A DNA stretch of 64,000 bases from Pseudomonas sp. PH1b (GTDB lineage: Bacteria; Pseudomonadota; Gammaproteobacteria; Pseudomonadales; Pseudomonadaceae). The stretch is taken from the NCBI RefSeq assembly GCF_000633395.1, contig NZ_AYMU01000001.1, positions 434,001 to 498,000 of the forward strand, read 5' to 3'. Shown piece after piece: positions 27,485 through 36,805 of the stretch. Each line of letters starts with the position of its first letter. Position 1 is the stretch's first letter. The notes under the pieces were generated by a model that saw only the letters and a program-made list of their open reading frames with translations, was not told the DNA's origin and searched no databases. The position numbers and the translations under genes were made by a program.

Positions 27485-28168
27485 TCAGGCCTTGCATTTG
27501 ACCAGGGCCAGATAGACCCCGGCGTTTTTCTCCGGCTCGATGTAATGAGCCCCCTCCAGATCGATGACCCGCTCCGGTCCCTTGACCAGCTCCAGCTCGG
27601 GCGCGCCGTCGTACCATTCATCGTTGTCGTTCAACCCCTGCTTGAAGGCGTGGAGAAAGTCCTCGCAACTGTCGAACTTGCCGTAGGTGAAGCCGCCTTG
27701 CTGGTCCCTGTAGAACCGCGAGTAGGTCAGCAGCACGATGCCCCAGCGTTCGATGCGCTCCTTGGGCGCGGACCGGGGAATCGGCTTGAGCAGGTCCTTG
27801 CGGATTTCCCAGATCTTGTGGAAGGCGTTCTTGTTGTTGTGCACCACCTTGAACTCGATGGCGGTGGAAGGCTTCTCGGCGTAGCTGTCTTCGACCCAGA
27901 TATCCACCTTGCGTCGCTCGGCGGCGATCAACCAGCGGGGGACGTTGCTGCGGGCCGGCAGTTCGCTGTGGAGGCGGTACTCCGTGCGTTCATCCAGCTG
28001 GCCGCCCAGGCCGAACTTGTCGCGCTGGATATCCAGCAGCGCCGCCGACTCCAGGCTCAGCCACAGCTCGGGGGCGGAGGCGACGATGATGGATTTGAGA
28101 ACGCGCTGGCGGTCGTCCTGTTGCAGGTGAGCGAGCAATTCATCGGTAAAGGCGGGGACAAAGGACAT
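27485..28168 (-). CDS. Unknown protein with PD-(D/E)XK-like nuclease signature
   Basis: A 227-residue soluble protein. In the middle (about residues 85-110) RRKVDIWVEDSYAEK is followed by AIEFKVVHNN, giving the spaced D...ExK pattern of the restriction-endonuclease-like fold, with predicted strands in the right places. Upstream is a helix pair (ELWLSLESAALLDIQRDKFG). No methylase, helicase or immunity-like partner adjoins it. Function is unknown; a nuclease or a degenerate relative is a hypothesis only. Confidence 0.65.
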   Translation of the reverse strand: MSFVPAFTDELLAHLQQDDRQRVLKSIIVASAPELWLSLESAALLDIQRDKFGLGGQLDERTEYRLHSELPARSNVPRWLIAAERRKVDIWVEDSYAEKPSTAIEFKVVHNNKNAFHKIWEIRKDLLKPIPRSAPKERIERWGIVLLTYSRFYRDQQGGFTYGKFDSCEDFLHAFKQGLNDNDEWYDGAPELELVKGPERVIDLEGAHYIEPEKNAGVYLALVKCKA

Positions 28169-28356
28169 GAGATCTCCGTATCAGGTCAAAAAGGGTTGCG
28201 GCTCAGCTGAGCTAGCCGCAGGCAGCATAGAGGGCTTGGCGAACACCGCCTTGTTCCAGGTCCGATTCGGCGCACTCAAGGCCGAGCATTGTATAGGTGC
28301 TGAGTGATCGCCCGGTCTATCGCTGCTGAACAGCACCCAGCCCCAGCTGGCGCCCT

Positions 28357-29385
28357 TCAGAAAGGCCCTTGGGGCACGGGGATACCCAGCTGCAATTGCC
28401 GGGCTTCGATCTGCTGGTCCAGGGAACGCTTGCCACCCAGCAACTTCAGCTGTTCCAGGCCGGGGGGAAGCTGCTGCTCGAACAGCGCCAGCACGTCCAG
28501 CGCCGGTGCGTTGATGATCCGCAGGTCGGTGATGCTCGAAGCCTTGAGCGCCTTGAGCTGGCTCAGGGCCTTGAGGTTAGCCAGGCGCATCATGCGCAGG
28601 TCGGGAGCCGCGGCCAGATCCAGGCAGCTCAATTGTGCCTGGTCCTCGATCTTGAGGATTTCCAGCTGGGGGAAACCGCCCAGGTCGAGCTGGTTCAGGC
28701 CACGTACCCGCAGGATCTCCAGCTCGGTGAGCTGCGCGTGGTGCAGCTCCGGCATGGCGTCGCGGCTGCCGAAAGTGACCGCAAGACTGCGCAGCCCCGC
28801 CATGGCGGCGACCATGCCCAGGCTGGTCTTGGCCGGCATGCGGTGCAGGGATAAAACGCTGATATTCGGGCACTGGGCGAGGGCGTCGAGGTTGCGGCTC
28901 TGCACGCTGATGGACAGGTTGTGCAGCTCGGGCATCTGCGCCAGCGGCGCCAGATCGATGGCCGCGCCCTTGTCCTGGGAGAGGCGCAGTTGCTGCAGTT
29001 GCCTGAAGTTGGGCAGGGCCAGCAGGTCGGGCAGGTGGGCGCTGATCACCTGCAGGGCAAAATCCTTGAGCTGCGGCAACTCGCCCAGGATCTCGTGGTG
29101 CTGCAGCTGATCCAGGCAATCCAGGCTCAGGGACTGCACGTGGGGCAGGGCGGACAAGGTCCGGCCATCAAAGCCGCTGCCGGGATAGTGGCTGTAGAAG
29201 CGCAGGTTGAGGCGCTGGCCGAAGCGGGCGCAGAGGGCATCGATGGCCTGGAGCAGCTCGGTATCGTACTGCTCGGCGTTGGCGAACTGGACGATCACCC
29301 GGGCCTGCGGGTCGGCCTCCAGCCGGGCGCTGACTTGCTGGTCCAGCCCGGCCTGGTCGGGGGCTTGTATTCGATGGGGAAACAT
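28357..29385 (-). CDS. Leucine-rich-repeat-like protein
   Basis: A 342-residue protein built mainly of about ten repeats of a 21-25 residue leucine-rich pattern (for example LTELEILRVRGLNQLDLGGF, FPQLEILKIEDQAQL, LRMMRLANLKALSQL). There is no signal peptide, transmembrane segment or E3-ligase domain, so nothing marks it as a secreted effector. The repeats form a solenoid suited to protein binding. It is monocistronic. Partner and role are unknown. Confidence 0.75.
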   Translation of the reverse strand: MFPHRIQAPDQAGLDQQVSARLEADPQARVIVQFANAEQYDTELLQAIDALCARFGQRLNLRFYSHYPGSGFDGRTLSALPHVQSLSLDCLDQLQHHEILGELPQLKDFALQVISAHLPDLLALPNFRQLQQLRLSQDKGAAIDLAPLAQMPELHNLSISVQSRNLDALAQCPNISVLSLHRMPAKTSLGMVAAMAGLRSLAVTFGSRDAMPELHHAQLTELEILRVRGLNQLDLGGFPQLEILKIEDQAQLSCLDLAAAPDLRMMRLANLKALSQLKALKASSITDLRIINAPALDVLALFEQQLPPGLEQLKLLGGKRSLDQQIEARQLQLGIPVPQGPF

Positions 29386-29499
29386 CCGCGGTCCTGGTTG
29401 ATTGTCGCTGCCGCATCATGCCATCGCCCGCTCTGGGTCGCCATGTGCAGGCGGCCCGGTGGTGCTGCGGGCCGCTGCGGTTCGACGGGGCTTGCCGGC

Positions 29500-30498
29500 T
29501 TAAGGGTCCACCTGGGCCATGAGTTCCGCCACCGATTCCGGGCGCTTGGCGTAACGCTGGGCCAGCACCGCGCAGACCATCAACTGGATCTGGTGGAACA
29601 GCATCAATGGCAGGATCAGCACGCCCATGGTGCTGCCGGCGAACAGCACCTGGGCCATGGGCACGCCGGTGGCCAGGCTCTTTTTCGAGCCGCAGAAGAG
29701 AATGGTGATGCGGTCTTCCTGATCGAAGCCGAACAGCTTGCCCAGAACGCTCGAGGCCAGCAGCACCAGGGCCAGGAGGATGCAGCAGGCGACCACCAGC
29801 CCGGCCAGTTCCCACAGCGGGATCTGGTGCCAGATGCCTTCGATCACCGCCTCGCTGAAGGCGCCGTAGACCACCAGCAGGATCGAGCCCTGGTCCACGA
29901 AGCGCAGCCAGTTCTTGTTGCGCCCGACCCAGGCGCCGATCCAGCGCCGGGCGATCTGCCCGGCAATGAACGGCAGCAGCAGTTGCACGCTGATCTTGAG
30001 GATCGCATCCAGGGTCGAGCCGCCATCGCCGTGCACGTTCAGCAGCAGGGTCACCAGCAGCGGGGTGAGGAAGATCCCGAACAGGCTGGACGCCGCGGCG
30101 CTGCAGATGGCCGCGGGGATGTTGCCCCGGGCCAGGGAGGTGAAGGCAATCGCCGATTGCACCGTGGCCGGCAGCGCGCACAGATACAGCATGCCCATGT
30201 ACAGGTCATTGCCCACCAGCGGCGACAGCAGCGGCTTGAGGGCCAGGCCCAGCAGCGGGAACAGCACGAAGGTCAGGCCGAACACCAGCAGGTGCAGGCG
30301 CCAGTGGCCGGCACCGGCGATGATCGCCTCGCGCGACAGCTTGGCGCCGTGGAGGAAGAACAGCAGGCCGATGGCGATATTGGTCAGCCAGCCGAAACCG
30401 ACCGCCACCTGGCCGCTGGCGGGCAGCAGGCTGGCCAGCAGCACCACGCCGATCAGGGTCAGGGTGAAATTGTCGGGCAAGAGACGCGAGCGAGTCAT
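29500..30498 (-). CDS. Bile acid:sodium symporter family (SBF-like) transporter
   Basis: A 332-residue inner-membrane protein with about ten hydrophobic helices. GWLTNIAIGLLFFLHGAKLS and FCGSKKSLATGVPMAQVLF match the SBF-like/YfeH subfamily, whose substrates are poorly defined. The start at 30498 is the only ATG giving a complete first helix. It is divergent from an AraC regulator (74 bases between them), which probably controls it, as E. coli NimR controls a transporter from the same kind of position. Confidence 0.9.
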   Translation of the reverse strand: MTRSRLLPDNFTLTLIGVVLLASLLPASGQVAVGFGWLTNIAIGLLFFLHGAKLSREAIIAGAGHWRLHLLVFGLTFVLFPLLGLALKPLLSPLVGNDLYMGMLYLCALPATVQSAIAFTSLARGNIPAAICSAAASSLFGIFLTPLLVTLLLNVHGDGGSTLDAILKISVQLLLPFIAGQIARRWIGAWVGRNKNWLRFVDQGSILLVVYGAFSEAVIEGIWHQIPLWELAGLVVACCILLALVLLASSVLGKLFGFDQEDRITILFCGSKKSLATGVPMAQVLFAGSTMGVLILPLMLFHQIQLMVCAVLAQRYAKRPESVAELMAQVDP

Positions 30499-30571
30499 AA
30501 GGGGATCATCCGGGGGTTGCCAAGTGCGATGGGGCGACTCTAACGTGGTCGCTGTTTACCGACTAACGCCA

Positions 30572-31381
30572 ATGAGCCAGTTAATGCCGCCTAAAGGACA
30601 TGAAAAACTCGTCCGGCGCAGTATTCCCGGTCTGCCGAGCCTGCCGCGACCGGTCTACGGACGCACCGAATCCTTGCCCAACCGCGCCCTGACCCGGCGT
30701 CACAGCCACCCCTGGGTGCAATTGTCCTACGCGATTGCCGGGGTGCTGGAGATCCAGACCAGCGGCGGGCGCTTTGTCGCGCCACCGCAACGGGCAGTGT
30801 GGATTCCCGCCGGGGTGCCGCACCGAGTGTTCAGCTCGCCACGCACCGAGATGCGCAGCCTGTACCTCGATTGCAGCGTCACCACCTGGGCGCCGGGCGA
30901 GAACTGCCAGGTGCTGGCGGTCAGCAGCCTGCTGCGGGAGTTGATCCGCAGCTTCAGCGAACTGCCGGTGGAATATGTCGAGGACAGCGCCGATGGCCGC
31001 CTGGCCCAGGTGCTGCTGGACCAGCTGGCCGCCGCGCCGCAGTTGGACCTGATGCTGCCGTTGCCCCATGACGCGCGCCTGCGCTCGATCTACCGCAGCC
31101 TGCAGGCGCACCCGGAGCAAGCCACCACCCTGGGCCAGTGGGGCGACAAACTGGGAGTGACGGAGAAGACCCTCAGCCGCTTGTTTCTCAAGGACACCGG
31201 GCTGACCTTTCGCGCCTGGCGCCAGCGCCTGCGTTTGCTGGGCGCGCTGACGCCGCTGGAGCAGGGCGAGCGGGTCACCGATGTGGCGCTGGCCTGCGGC
31301 TACGATTCGACCTCGGCCTTTATCGCCGCCTTTCGCCAGCAGTTCGATGCCACCCCGGGGGAGTTTTTCCGCAGCCTGTAG
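30572..31381 (+). CDS. AraC-family regulator (NimR-like), divergent from SBF transporter
   Basis: A 269-residue regulator. An N-terminal cupin (RRHSHPWVQLSYAIAGVLEIQT, RAVWIPAGVPHRV) carries the metal/effector pocket. The C-terminal AraC double helix-turn-helix (TLGQWGDKLGVTEKTLSRLF, VTDVALACGYDSTSAFIAAFRQQF) binds DNA. The ATG at 30572 is chosen because the upstream frame overlaps the transporter gene. Cupin-AraC proteins of this type commonly regulate an adjacent divergent exporter. Confidence 0.9.
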   Translation: MSQLMPPKGHEKLVRRSIPGLPSLPRPVYGRTESLPNRALTRRHSHPWVQLSYAIAGVLEIQTSGGRFVAPPQRAVWIPAGVPHRVFSSPRTEMRSLYLDCSVTTWAPGENCQVLAVSSLLRELIRSFSELPVEYVEDSADGRLAQVLLDQLAAAPQLDLMLPLPHDARLRSIYRSLQAHPEQATTLGQWGDKLGVTEKTLSRLFLKDTGLTFRAWRQRLRLLGALTPLEQGERVTDVALACGYDSTSAFIAAFRQQFDATPGEFFRSL

Positions 31382-31457
31382 GCGAGGGACGAGATGCCTG
31401 GCTCGCCGTGTGCGCCTGCAACGACGGGCTGGGCAAGGCGTACCGCGTCCAGGTGCC

Positions 31458-31910
31458 TCAGGCGCGCGGGTGGCGCAGCAGTTCGATCTGCTCCGGCGGC
31501 AGCAGGGTGCGCAGGGTCTTGTACAGGGCGCGGGTCTCCAGCAGGTTCCAGATCCGCAGCATCGTTTCCAGGGCATCCAGGGGCTTGCTGATGAAATCCC
31601 GGGCCCCCAGGGCCAGGGCCCGCAGGCGGGTTTCGCGGGTGGCATCGGCGGTCAGCACCAGCACCGGCAGGTAATCGTTGGCCGGGATCCGCCGGTTGAG
31701 TTGTTCGAGCACGGCAAAGCCGTCGAACTCGGGCATGTGCAGGTCGAGGATCACCAGGTCCGGCTCGAAGCTGTTGAACAGCTCCAGGGTGCGCAGCGGC
31801 TGGGTGCTGCCGAGCACATTGTGCAGGCCCTCACGGGCCAGCAACTGCTCCATGAGTTCCAGGTTGGGGCGCTGGTCGTCGACGATCAGGATGCGAAAAT
31901 CGCTGCTCAT
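31458..31910 (-). CDS. Lone receiver-domain response regulator
   Basis: A 150-residue protein that is essentially one receiver domain: acidic pocket DD (11-12), phosphorylated Asp D56 (LVILDLHMPEFDG) and the conserved K (DFISKPL). A short helical tail (YKTLRTLLPPEQIELL) follows. No output domain is present, so it acts through protein contacts, probably as a relay or sink. Its ATG overlaps the hybrid kinase stop (ATGA), and it ends the four-gene operon. Confidence 0.93.
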   Translation of the reverse strand: MSSDFRILIVDDQRPNLELMEQLLAREGLHNVLGSTQPLRTLELFNSFEPDLVILDLHMPEFDGFAVLEQLNRRIPANDYLPVLVLTADATRETRLRALALGARDFISKPLDALETMLRIWNLLETRALYKTLRTLLPPEQIELLRHPRA

Positions 31911-34240
31911 GCAGGCTCCGGGAGGTAGGTCTGAAGGTGGGCGAGAAAGGCCGGGATCGGGATCGGCTTGGTCAGGATCGCCGTGGCCCCGGCTTCGCTC
32001 AGGGCGCGCCGGGTCGGCTCGCTGGCGTCAGCGGTGATCATCAGGATCGGCGTGCTGGCGGTGGCGCTGGAGGCCCGCAGCCGTTGCAGCACTTCCAGGC
32101 CTTGCAGGTCCGGCAGGTTGACGTCCAGCAGGATCAGCTGCGGTGCGTGCTGGCGGGCCAGGTCGAGGCCGATCTGCCCCTGCATGCTGGTCAGCAACTG
32201 GACGCCGGGGCGGCGCTGCAACAGGGTCTCGATCAGCGCCAGGCTTTGCAGGTTGTCCTCGATGTACAACACCTTGCCCTGGTAGCGCGGCGCCCGTTGC
32301 GTGCTCGGCGGGTTCAGGGCCGGGGCGGCAAAGGGCGCCACGGCGGGCGCTTCGGGCAGGCGCACAAAGGGCAGTTCCAGGGTGAAGCGGCAGCCGCTGC
32401 CCGGGGTGCTGTGCACGCTGAGGCTGCCGTCCATCATTTCCAGCAGGCTCTTGCTCAGGGCCAGCCCCAGGCCGGTGCCCTCGACCCTGGGGTCGGCGTC
32501 CAGGCGCTCGAAGGGCTTGAACAGGCGCTGCAGATGCTCGGCGGCTATCCCGGCGCCGGTGTCGATCACGCTCAGGCGCAGGCGCGCCGCGTCGCTCGCC
32601 ACTTCGAGGCTGACCTCGCCGTCTGCGCGGTTGTACTTGATGGCGTTGGACAGCAGGTTGAGCAGCACCTGGATCAAGCGCTGATGGTCGGCGATCACCC
32701 CGCTGTCCGACGGCAGCGCCGGCAAGGGCGCGAGGCGAATGCCGGCATCGGCGGCCATCGGTGACACCAGGGTCAGGGCTTCGTGCAGCACGGCGTTCAG
32801 GGCCAGGGCTTCGAGGTTCAGCGGCAGGCGCCCGGCCTCGATGCGGGCGATGTCCAGCACCTCGTTGATCAGCCCCAGCAGGTGCTGGCCGGCCCGCAGG
32901 ATATGCCCGACCTGGGGCCGTTGGCCGGCGCTGGAGTCCATGTCCAGCAGTTGCGCGAATCCGAGGATGGCGTTCAACGGGGTGCGCAGTTCGTGGCTCA
33001 TGCGCGAGAGGAATTCGCTCTTGGCGCGGCTGGCGCGCTCGGCTTCTTCGCGGGCGGTGCCCAGGGCAATTTCGGCGGCCCGGCGGTCGGTGATGTCCCG
33101 GGTGATCTTGGAGAACCCGCGCAGGGCACCGCTGGCGTCGTACTGCGCGGTGATCACCACACTGGCCCAGAAGCGGCTGCCGTCCTTGCGGCAGCGCCAG
33201 GCTTCTTCCATGTAGTGGCCGTGGGCCGTGGCCTCGCGCAGGGCCATATCCGGGTGCTGCGGGCATTCTTCCGGCAGATAGAACAGCGAGAAGTGGCGAC
33301 CGATGATTTCCTGCTCACGGTAGCCCTTGATCCGCTCGGCGCCGACGTTCCAGGTGGTGACCCGGCCATCGGTGTCCAGGGCGAAGATCCCGTAGTCCTT
33401 GACCCCGTCGATGATCAGCCGCAGGCGTTCCTCGTTGTCGCGCAGGGCCCGTTCGCGCTCGGCCAGCAGTTGCCCGGCCTCCACCAGGCGGGTGCCCAGC
33501 TGGCCGATCTCGTCCAGCTCCGGTGCCTGTGGCAGTAAGGGTTGGCCCAGGGCCAGGCGCTGGGCATTGCCCTGTACCTGCTGCACCCGGGTGACGATAC
33601 CGCGGGACAGCAACAGCACCGCGACGATGGCACCGAACAGCCCGCAGCCGGCGGCCAGCAGGGTGGCGAACAGCAGGCGCATGCGGGTCGCCGCGGCGGC
33701 GCCGGTGCGCTCGGCCAGCAGGGCGTCCTCGCGTACGCGCATGGCGCTGATCTGCTCGCGCAGCACGTCCAGCACCTGCTTGTTGTCGATCAGGATCGCG
33801 GTCACCGTGGCGTCGTCGTCACGGCTGCCGTTGCGCAGGGCCACCAGGCCGTCGAGCTTGGTGCGGATCAGCGGGGTGATGACCTGCAGATGCTCGCGCA
33901 TCCGCGCGTCGCGCACGTTGTGGTCCAGGCGCTGCAGCGCCGCTTCGATCTGCGGCCGGGCCTGGAGGTAGGCGGGCAGGAAGTCCTCGCGCCGGGTCAG
34001 CAGGTAACCGCGCACGCTGGCGGCGGCTTCGGCCAGCAGGGTGTGCACCGCCTGGATGTCGCCCTGCACCAGCAGCACCCGGCGCACGTCCTCTTCGGCG
34101 CGGGCGGTCTGGCGTTCGGTGCTGTAGATCAGGACCAGAGACAGCAGCAGGATCACCAGGGGCAGGGAGATCACCACCAGCGCCTTGCCCCGCAGCGGCA
34201 GGTCGGCCCAGCGCCGGGCGCTGAGCAGGTTCATGGCCAT
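31907..34240 (-). CDS. Hybrid sensor histidine kinase (CHASE3-HAMP-PAS-HisKA-HATPase-receiver)
   Basis: A 777-residue membrane kinase. Two transmembrane helices (about 20-40 and 188-212) enclose a CHASE3-like periplasmic domain. Then come HAMP (about 212-265), PAS (about 270-385), HisKA with phosphorylated H416 (MSHELRTPLN), HATPase (NLLSNAIKYNR, GLGLAL) and a C-terminal receiver (LLDVNLPDLQGLE, LTKPIPI). The start overlaps the stop of the LuxR-type regulator by ten bases. It likely feeds a multi-step relay with the neighbouring regulators. The signal is unknown. Confidence 0.94.
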   Translation of the reverse strand: MAMNLLSARRWADLPLRGKALVVISLPLVILLLSLVLIYSTERQTARAEEDVRRVLLVQGDIQAVHTLLAEAAASVRGYLLTRREDFLPAYLQARPQIEAALQRLDHNVRDARMREHLQVITPLIRTKLDGLVALRNGSRDDDATVTAILIDNKQVLDVLREQISAMRVREDALLAERTGAAAATRMRLLFATLLAAGCGLFGAIVAVLLLSRGIVTRVQQVQGNAQRLALGQPLLPQAPELDEIGQLGTRLVEAGQLLAERERALRDNEERLRLIIDGVKDYGIFALDTDGRVTTWNVGAERIKGYREQEIIGRHFSLFYLPEECPQHPDMALREATAHGHYMEEAWRCRKDGSRFWASVVITAQYDASGALRGFSKITRDITDRRAAEIALGTAREEAERASRAKSEFLSRMSHELRTPLNAILGFAQLLDMDSSAGQRPQVGHILRAGQHLLGLINEVLDIARIEAGRLPLNLEALALNAVLHEALTLVSPMAADAGIRLAPLPALPSDSGVIADHQRLIQVLLNLLSNAIKYNRADGEVSLEVASDAARLRLSVIDTGAGIAAEHLQRLFKPFERLDADPRVEGTGLGLALSKSLLEMMDGSLSVHSTPGSGCRFTLELPFVRLPEAPAVAPFAAPALNPPSTQRAPRYQGKVLYIEDNLQSLALIETLLQRRPGVQLLTSMQGQIGLDLARQHAPQLILLDVNLPDLQGLEVLQRLRASSATASTPILMITADASEPTRRALSEAGATAILTKPIPIPAFLAHLQTYLPEPA

Positions 34241-34899
34241 TGCCCGGCGGGTTGCGCCACCAGCCCCAGGGCGATACCGCGCACCGCGGCCTGGGTGCGG
34301 TCGGCGGCGCCGAGCTTGCCGATCACTCGCTCGACGTGGGCCTTGGCGGTGCCGGTGGTGATGCCGAGCTTTTCACCGATCTCCCGATTGCTGAAGCCGC
34401 TGGCCACCAGGCCCAGCACCTGGCGCTCGCGGGCGGTCAGGGGCTGGGCCTGGGGCGCCTGGCCGTTGCCGCGTTCGCTCATGCGCCGCAGCAGCCGGGC
34501 GCTGACCGCGCTGTTCAGGGCTTCTTCACCCCGGGCCACCCGCTGCAGGGCATCGATCACCTCGGCACGGCTGGCGTCCTTGAGCAGGTAGCCCATGGCC
34601 CCGGCGGCCATGGCGGCTTCCAGGTGATCGGGGCTGTCGTCCATGGTGAAGACCACCACCTTGACCTCGGGCTGGCGCTGTTGCAGCAGGCGCGCGGCGC
34701 CCAGGCCGTTAAGCCGCGGCATGCGGATATCGAGGATGGCAATGTCCGGGCGCAGCTGTTCGCACAGGGCCAGGGCCTCTTCGCCGTCACGGGCCTGGCC
34801 CACCACGGCGAATTCCGGATTGCCCGCCAGCAGGGCAACGAAGCCGGTGCGGGTGACTTCGTGATCGTCTGCCAGGACCAGGCGTATCAGCGCACTCAT
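34231..34899 (-). CDS. NarL/FixJ-family response regulator
   Basis: A 222-residue transcription factor. The receiver domain has D57 (IAILDIRMPRLNG) and K (GYLLKDAS). The LuxR-type helix-turn-helix (LTARERQVLGLVASGFSNREIGEKLGI) binds DNA. The start at 34899 overlaps the upstream kinase stop (ATGA). As the only DNA-binding protein of the operon it is probably its transcriptional output. Confidence 0.94.
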   Translation of the reverse strand: MSALIRLVLADDHEVTRTGFVALLAGNPEFAVVGQARDGEEALALCEQLRPDIAILDIRMPRLNGLGAARLLQQRQPEVKVVVFTMDDSPDHLEAAMAAGAMGYLLKDASRAEVIDALQRVARGEEALNSAVSARLLRRMSERGNGQAPQAQPLTARERQVLGLVASGFSNREIGEKLGITTGTAKAHVERVIGKLGAADRTQAAVRGIALGLVAQPAGQWP

Positions 34900-36059
34900 G
34901 GGCGTTGCTCCAACGTGGGGAGAGGGGCACTGGCCTGGATCCGGGTGCCGCCGCCGGGCTGGCTGGTGCAGCTGAAATGGCCGCCCAGAAGGTGGGCGCG
35001 CTCTTGCATGGCCACCTGGCCCAACTGCTCGGCGCCCTGGGCGCAGGGGCTGGTAAAGCCGCAGCCGTCGTCCTGGATATCGAGCGTTGCCTGCCCGGCT
35101 TGCACCGCCAGGCTCAGGGTCACCCGGGCGGCGCGGGCATGCTTGAGGATGTTGTTGATGGCTTCCTGGGCGATGCGGAACAGGGCCGTTTCCAGCGCCC
35201 CGGGCAAGCGCTCCGGGCAGCGCTGCAGCCAGTGCACCGCGAGCCCGGCGTCGCGCAGGCGGTCGGCCTCGCGGTCGATGGCCCGCAGCAGGCCGAAGTC
35301 GTCGAGCACATGGGGGCGCAGGCCACCGATCAGTTGCCGGCCTTCGCCGACGCAGCCCTGGGCCAGTTGCAGGATGGTCTGCAATTCGCTGTCCAGCTCC
35401 GGGGGCAGGGGCGGGCAGCGCCCGGCGAAGCCCTGCAAGCGCTGGTGCAGGCCGGCCAGGGTTTGCGCCAGGCCGTCGTGCAGGTCGTAGGCGACGCGTT
35501 TGCGCTCGTCTTCCTGGGCGCTGAACAGGCGCTGCACCAGTTCCGACATGCTGCGCTCCCGGGCTTGCAGGTCGCCCAGCAGGCGCTGGTTTTCCAGGTG
35601 CGCAGCCAGGAGTGTGGCCAAGAGTTGCAGGGACTCCAGGTCTTCGCTGTCCGGTGCGCTGATGGGCACACTGTTGGCCAGCAGCAGGGCGCCGAAGGCC
35701 TGGCCGTCGGCGCGGTGCAGGAGGATGCGCAGGATCGGCGTCTCGCCCGCCGGCGGCTGCTCCAGCCAGTGCGGCTGTTCGGCCAGGGCACGCAGGGCCT
35801 GCAGGGGTTCGCCGCTGCCCTGTTCGGCAGTCGCCTGCACGGCACCTGCGGCGCTCCACTCCAGCAGCAGCCCCTGGTCCATGGCGACAAAGGCGCAGGC
35901 CCGCTGCACCACCCGCTGGCGCATGTGCGGCGGTGGCAGTTGCAGCAGCTCCTGGCCGGTATCCACCAGCAGGCGCAGGCGCGCGGCACGGCTTTGCGAT
36001 TGCCGGTACTGGCTGCGCAGGGCCAGGGCGCTGCCGGGGTCGAGGGGCGGGGTGGGCAT
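34896..36059 (-). CDS. Soluble NarX/UhpB-type sensor histidine kinase with GAF domain
   Basis: A 387-residue kinase. Residues about 25-160 form a GAF-like sensor domain, followed by a short coiled coil and HisKA_3 (DERKRVAYDLHDGLAQ, H194), then HATPase (QEAINNILKHA, DDGCGF). There is no transmembrane segment, so it senses a cytoplasmic signal. The start at 36059 (MPTPPLDPG) has GGAG nine bases upstream. HisKA_3 kinases pair with NarL-type regulators, and its gene overlaps exactly such a partner. Confidence 0.92.
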   Translation of the reverse strand: MPTPPLDPGSALALRSQYRQSQSRAARLRLLVDTGQELLQLPPPHMRQRVVQRACAFVAMDQGLLLEWSAAGAVQATAEQGSGEPLQALRALAEQPHWLEQPPAGETPILRILLHRADGQAFGALLLANSVPISAPDSEDLESLQLLATLLAAHLENQRLLGDLQARERSMSELVQRLFSAQEDERKRVAYDLHDGLAQTLAGLHQRLQGFAGRCPPLPPELDSELQTILQLAQGCVGEGRQLIGGLRPHVLDDFGLLRAIDREADRLRDAGLAVHWLQRCPERLPGALETALFRIAQEAINNILKHARAARVTLSLAVQAGQATLDIQDDGCGFTSPCAQGAEQLGQVAMQERAHLLGGHFSCTSQPGGGTRIQASAPLPTLEQRP

Positions 36060-36238
36060 GTTGGAGCTCCAGGGTAGCGGCGCGGGCAGGGCGGTGGCGC
36101 GGTGGCAGAGCATTAGACCTGCTGGCCCGCGATGCGCCTATCTGCCAAATGGCATAGGCCGCGGGCACCGGTTGGCCGATGGCGAAGGCCGGGGCCCTTG
36201 GCACAGTGAGGTGCATTGAAACCCACTGGAGTCACCCA

Positions 36239-36760
36239 ATGAAACTGAAAACCACCGCCCTGGCCCTGTTCTTCGTCCTCAGCGCGCCGCTGGCTCAGGC
36301 CCTGGAAGCGACCCCTTACGTCTACCGCAGCGTGGCCGAGCAGCCGCAGAACCTGCAGGACCGGGAAATCGCCAGCCTGTTCGATCGCTGGAACAGCGCC
36401 TTGCAGACCGGCAATCCGCAGGCGGTGGTCAGCCTCTACGCGGCCAATGCGGTGCTGCAGCCGACGGTCTCCAACCAGGTGCGCAGCACCCACGCGCAGA
36501 TCCAGGATTACTTCGAGCATTTCCTGGCGACGCAGCCGGTGGGGCAGATCAACTACCGGGAGATCCGCCACCTGGGCCCGGATGCGGCCCTGGACAGTGG
36601 CGTCTATACCTTCAGCCTGACCGCCGCCGACGGCCAGAAACAGCAGGTCCAGGCCCGCTACACCTTCCTCTACGAGCGCATCGACGGACAGTGGAAGATC
36701 CTCAACCACCATTCCTCGGCCATGCCCCAGGTACAGCCGCAGTTGCAGGCGGCTCACTGA
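36239..36760 (+). CDS. Secreted NTF2-like (SgcJ/EcaC, DUF4440-type) protein
   Basis: A 173-residue exported protein. The signal peptide (LALFFVLSAPLAQA-LE) is clear with the start at 36239; the open frame upstream lacks it. The mature part has the cone-shaped NTF2-like fold pattern (IASLFDRWNSALQTGNPQAVVSLYAANAVLQPT, YTFLYERIDGQWKILNHHSSAMP), as in CaMKII-association and SgcJ/EcaC proteins. It has no obvious catalytic residues. Function unknown; a small-molecule pocket is likely. It is divergent from the kinase operon. Confidence 0.85.
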   Translation: MKLKTTALALFFVLSAPLAQALEATPYVYRSVAEQPQNLQDREIASLFDRWNSALQTGNPQAVVSLYAANAVLQPTVSNQVRSTHAQIQDYFEHFLATQPVGQINYREIRHLGPDAALDSGVYTFSLTAADGQKQQVQARYTFLYERIDGQWKILNHHSSAMPQVQPQLQAAH

Positions 36761-36805
36761 TTCAGGCGCGGATCTGGGTGCCGGGCGGATGCCCGGCATC
36801 GTCGT

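Noticed and set aside
28921..30543. 540-codon plus-strand frame
   Set aside because: It overlaps the LRR and SBF transporter genes antisense; long Gln/His-rich translation typical of shadow frames in this genome.
31907..34240. Plus-strand frames antisense to the hybrid kinase (for example 31937-32764)
   Set aside because: Antisense shadows; the kinase frame has all catalytic motifs.
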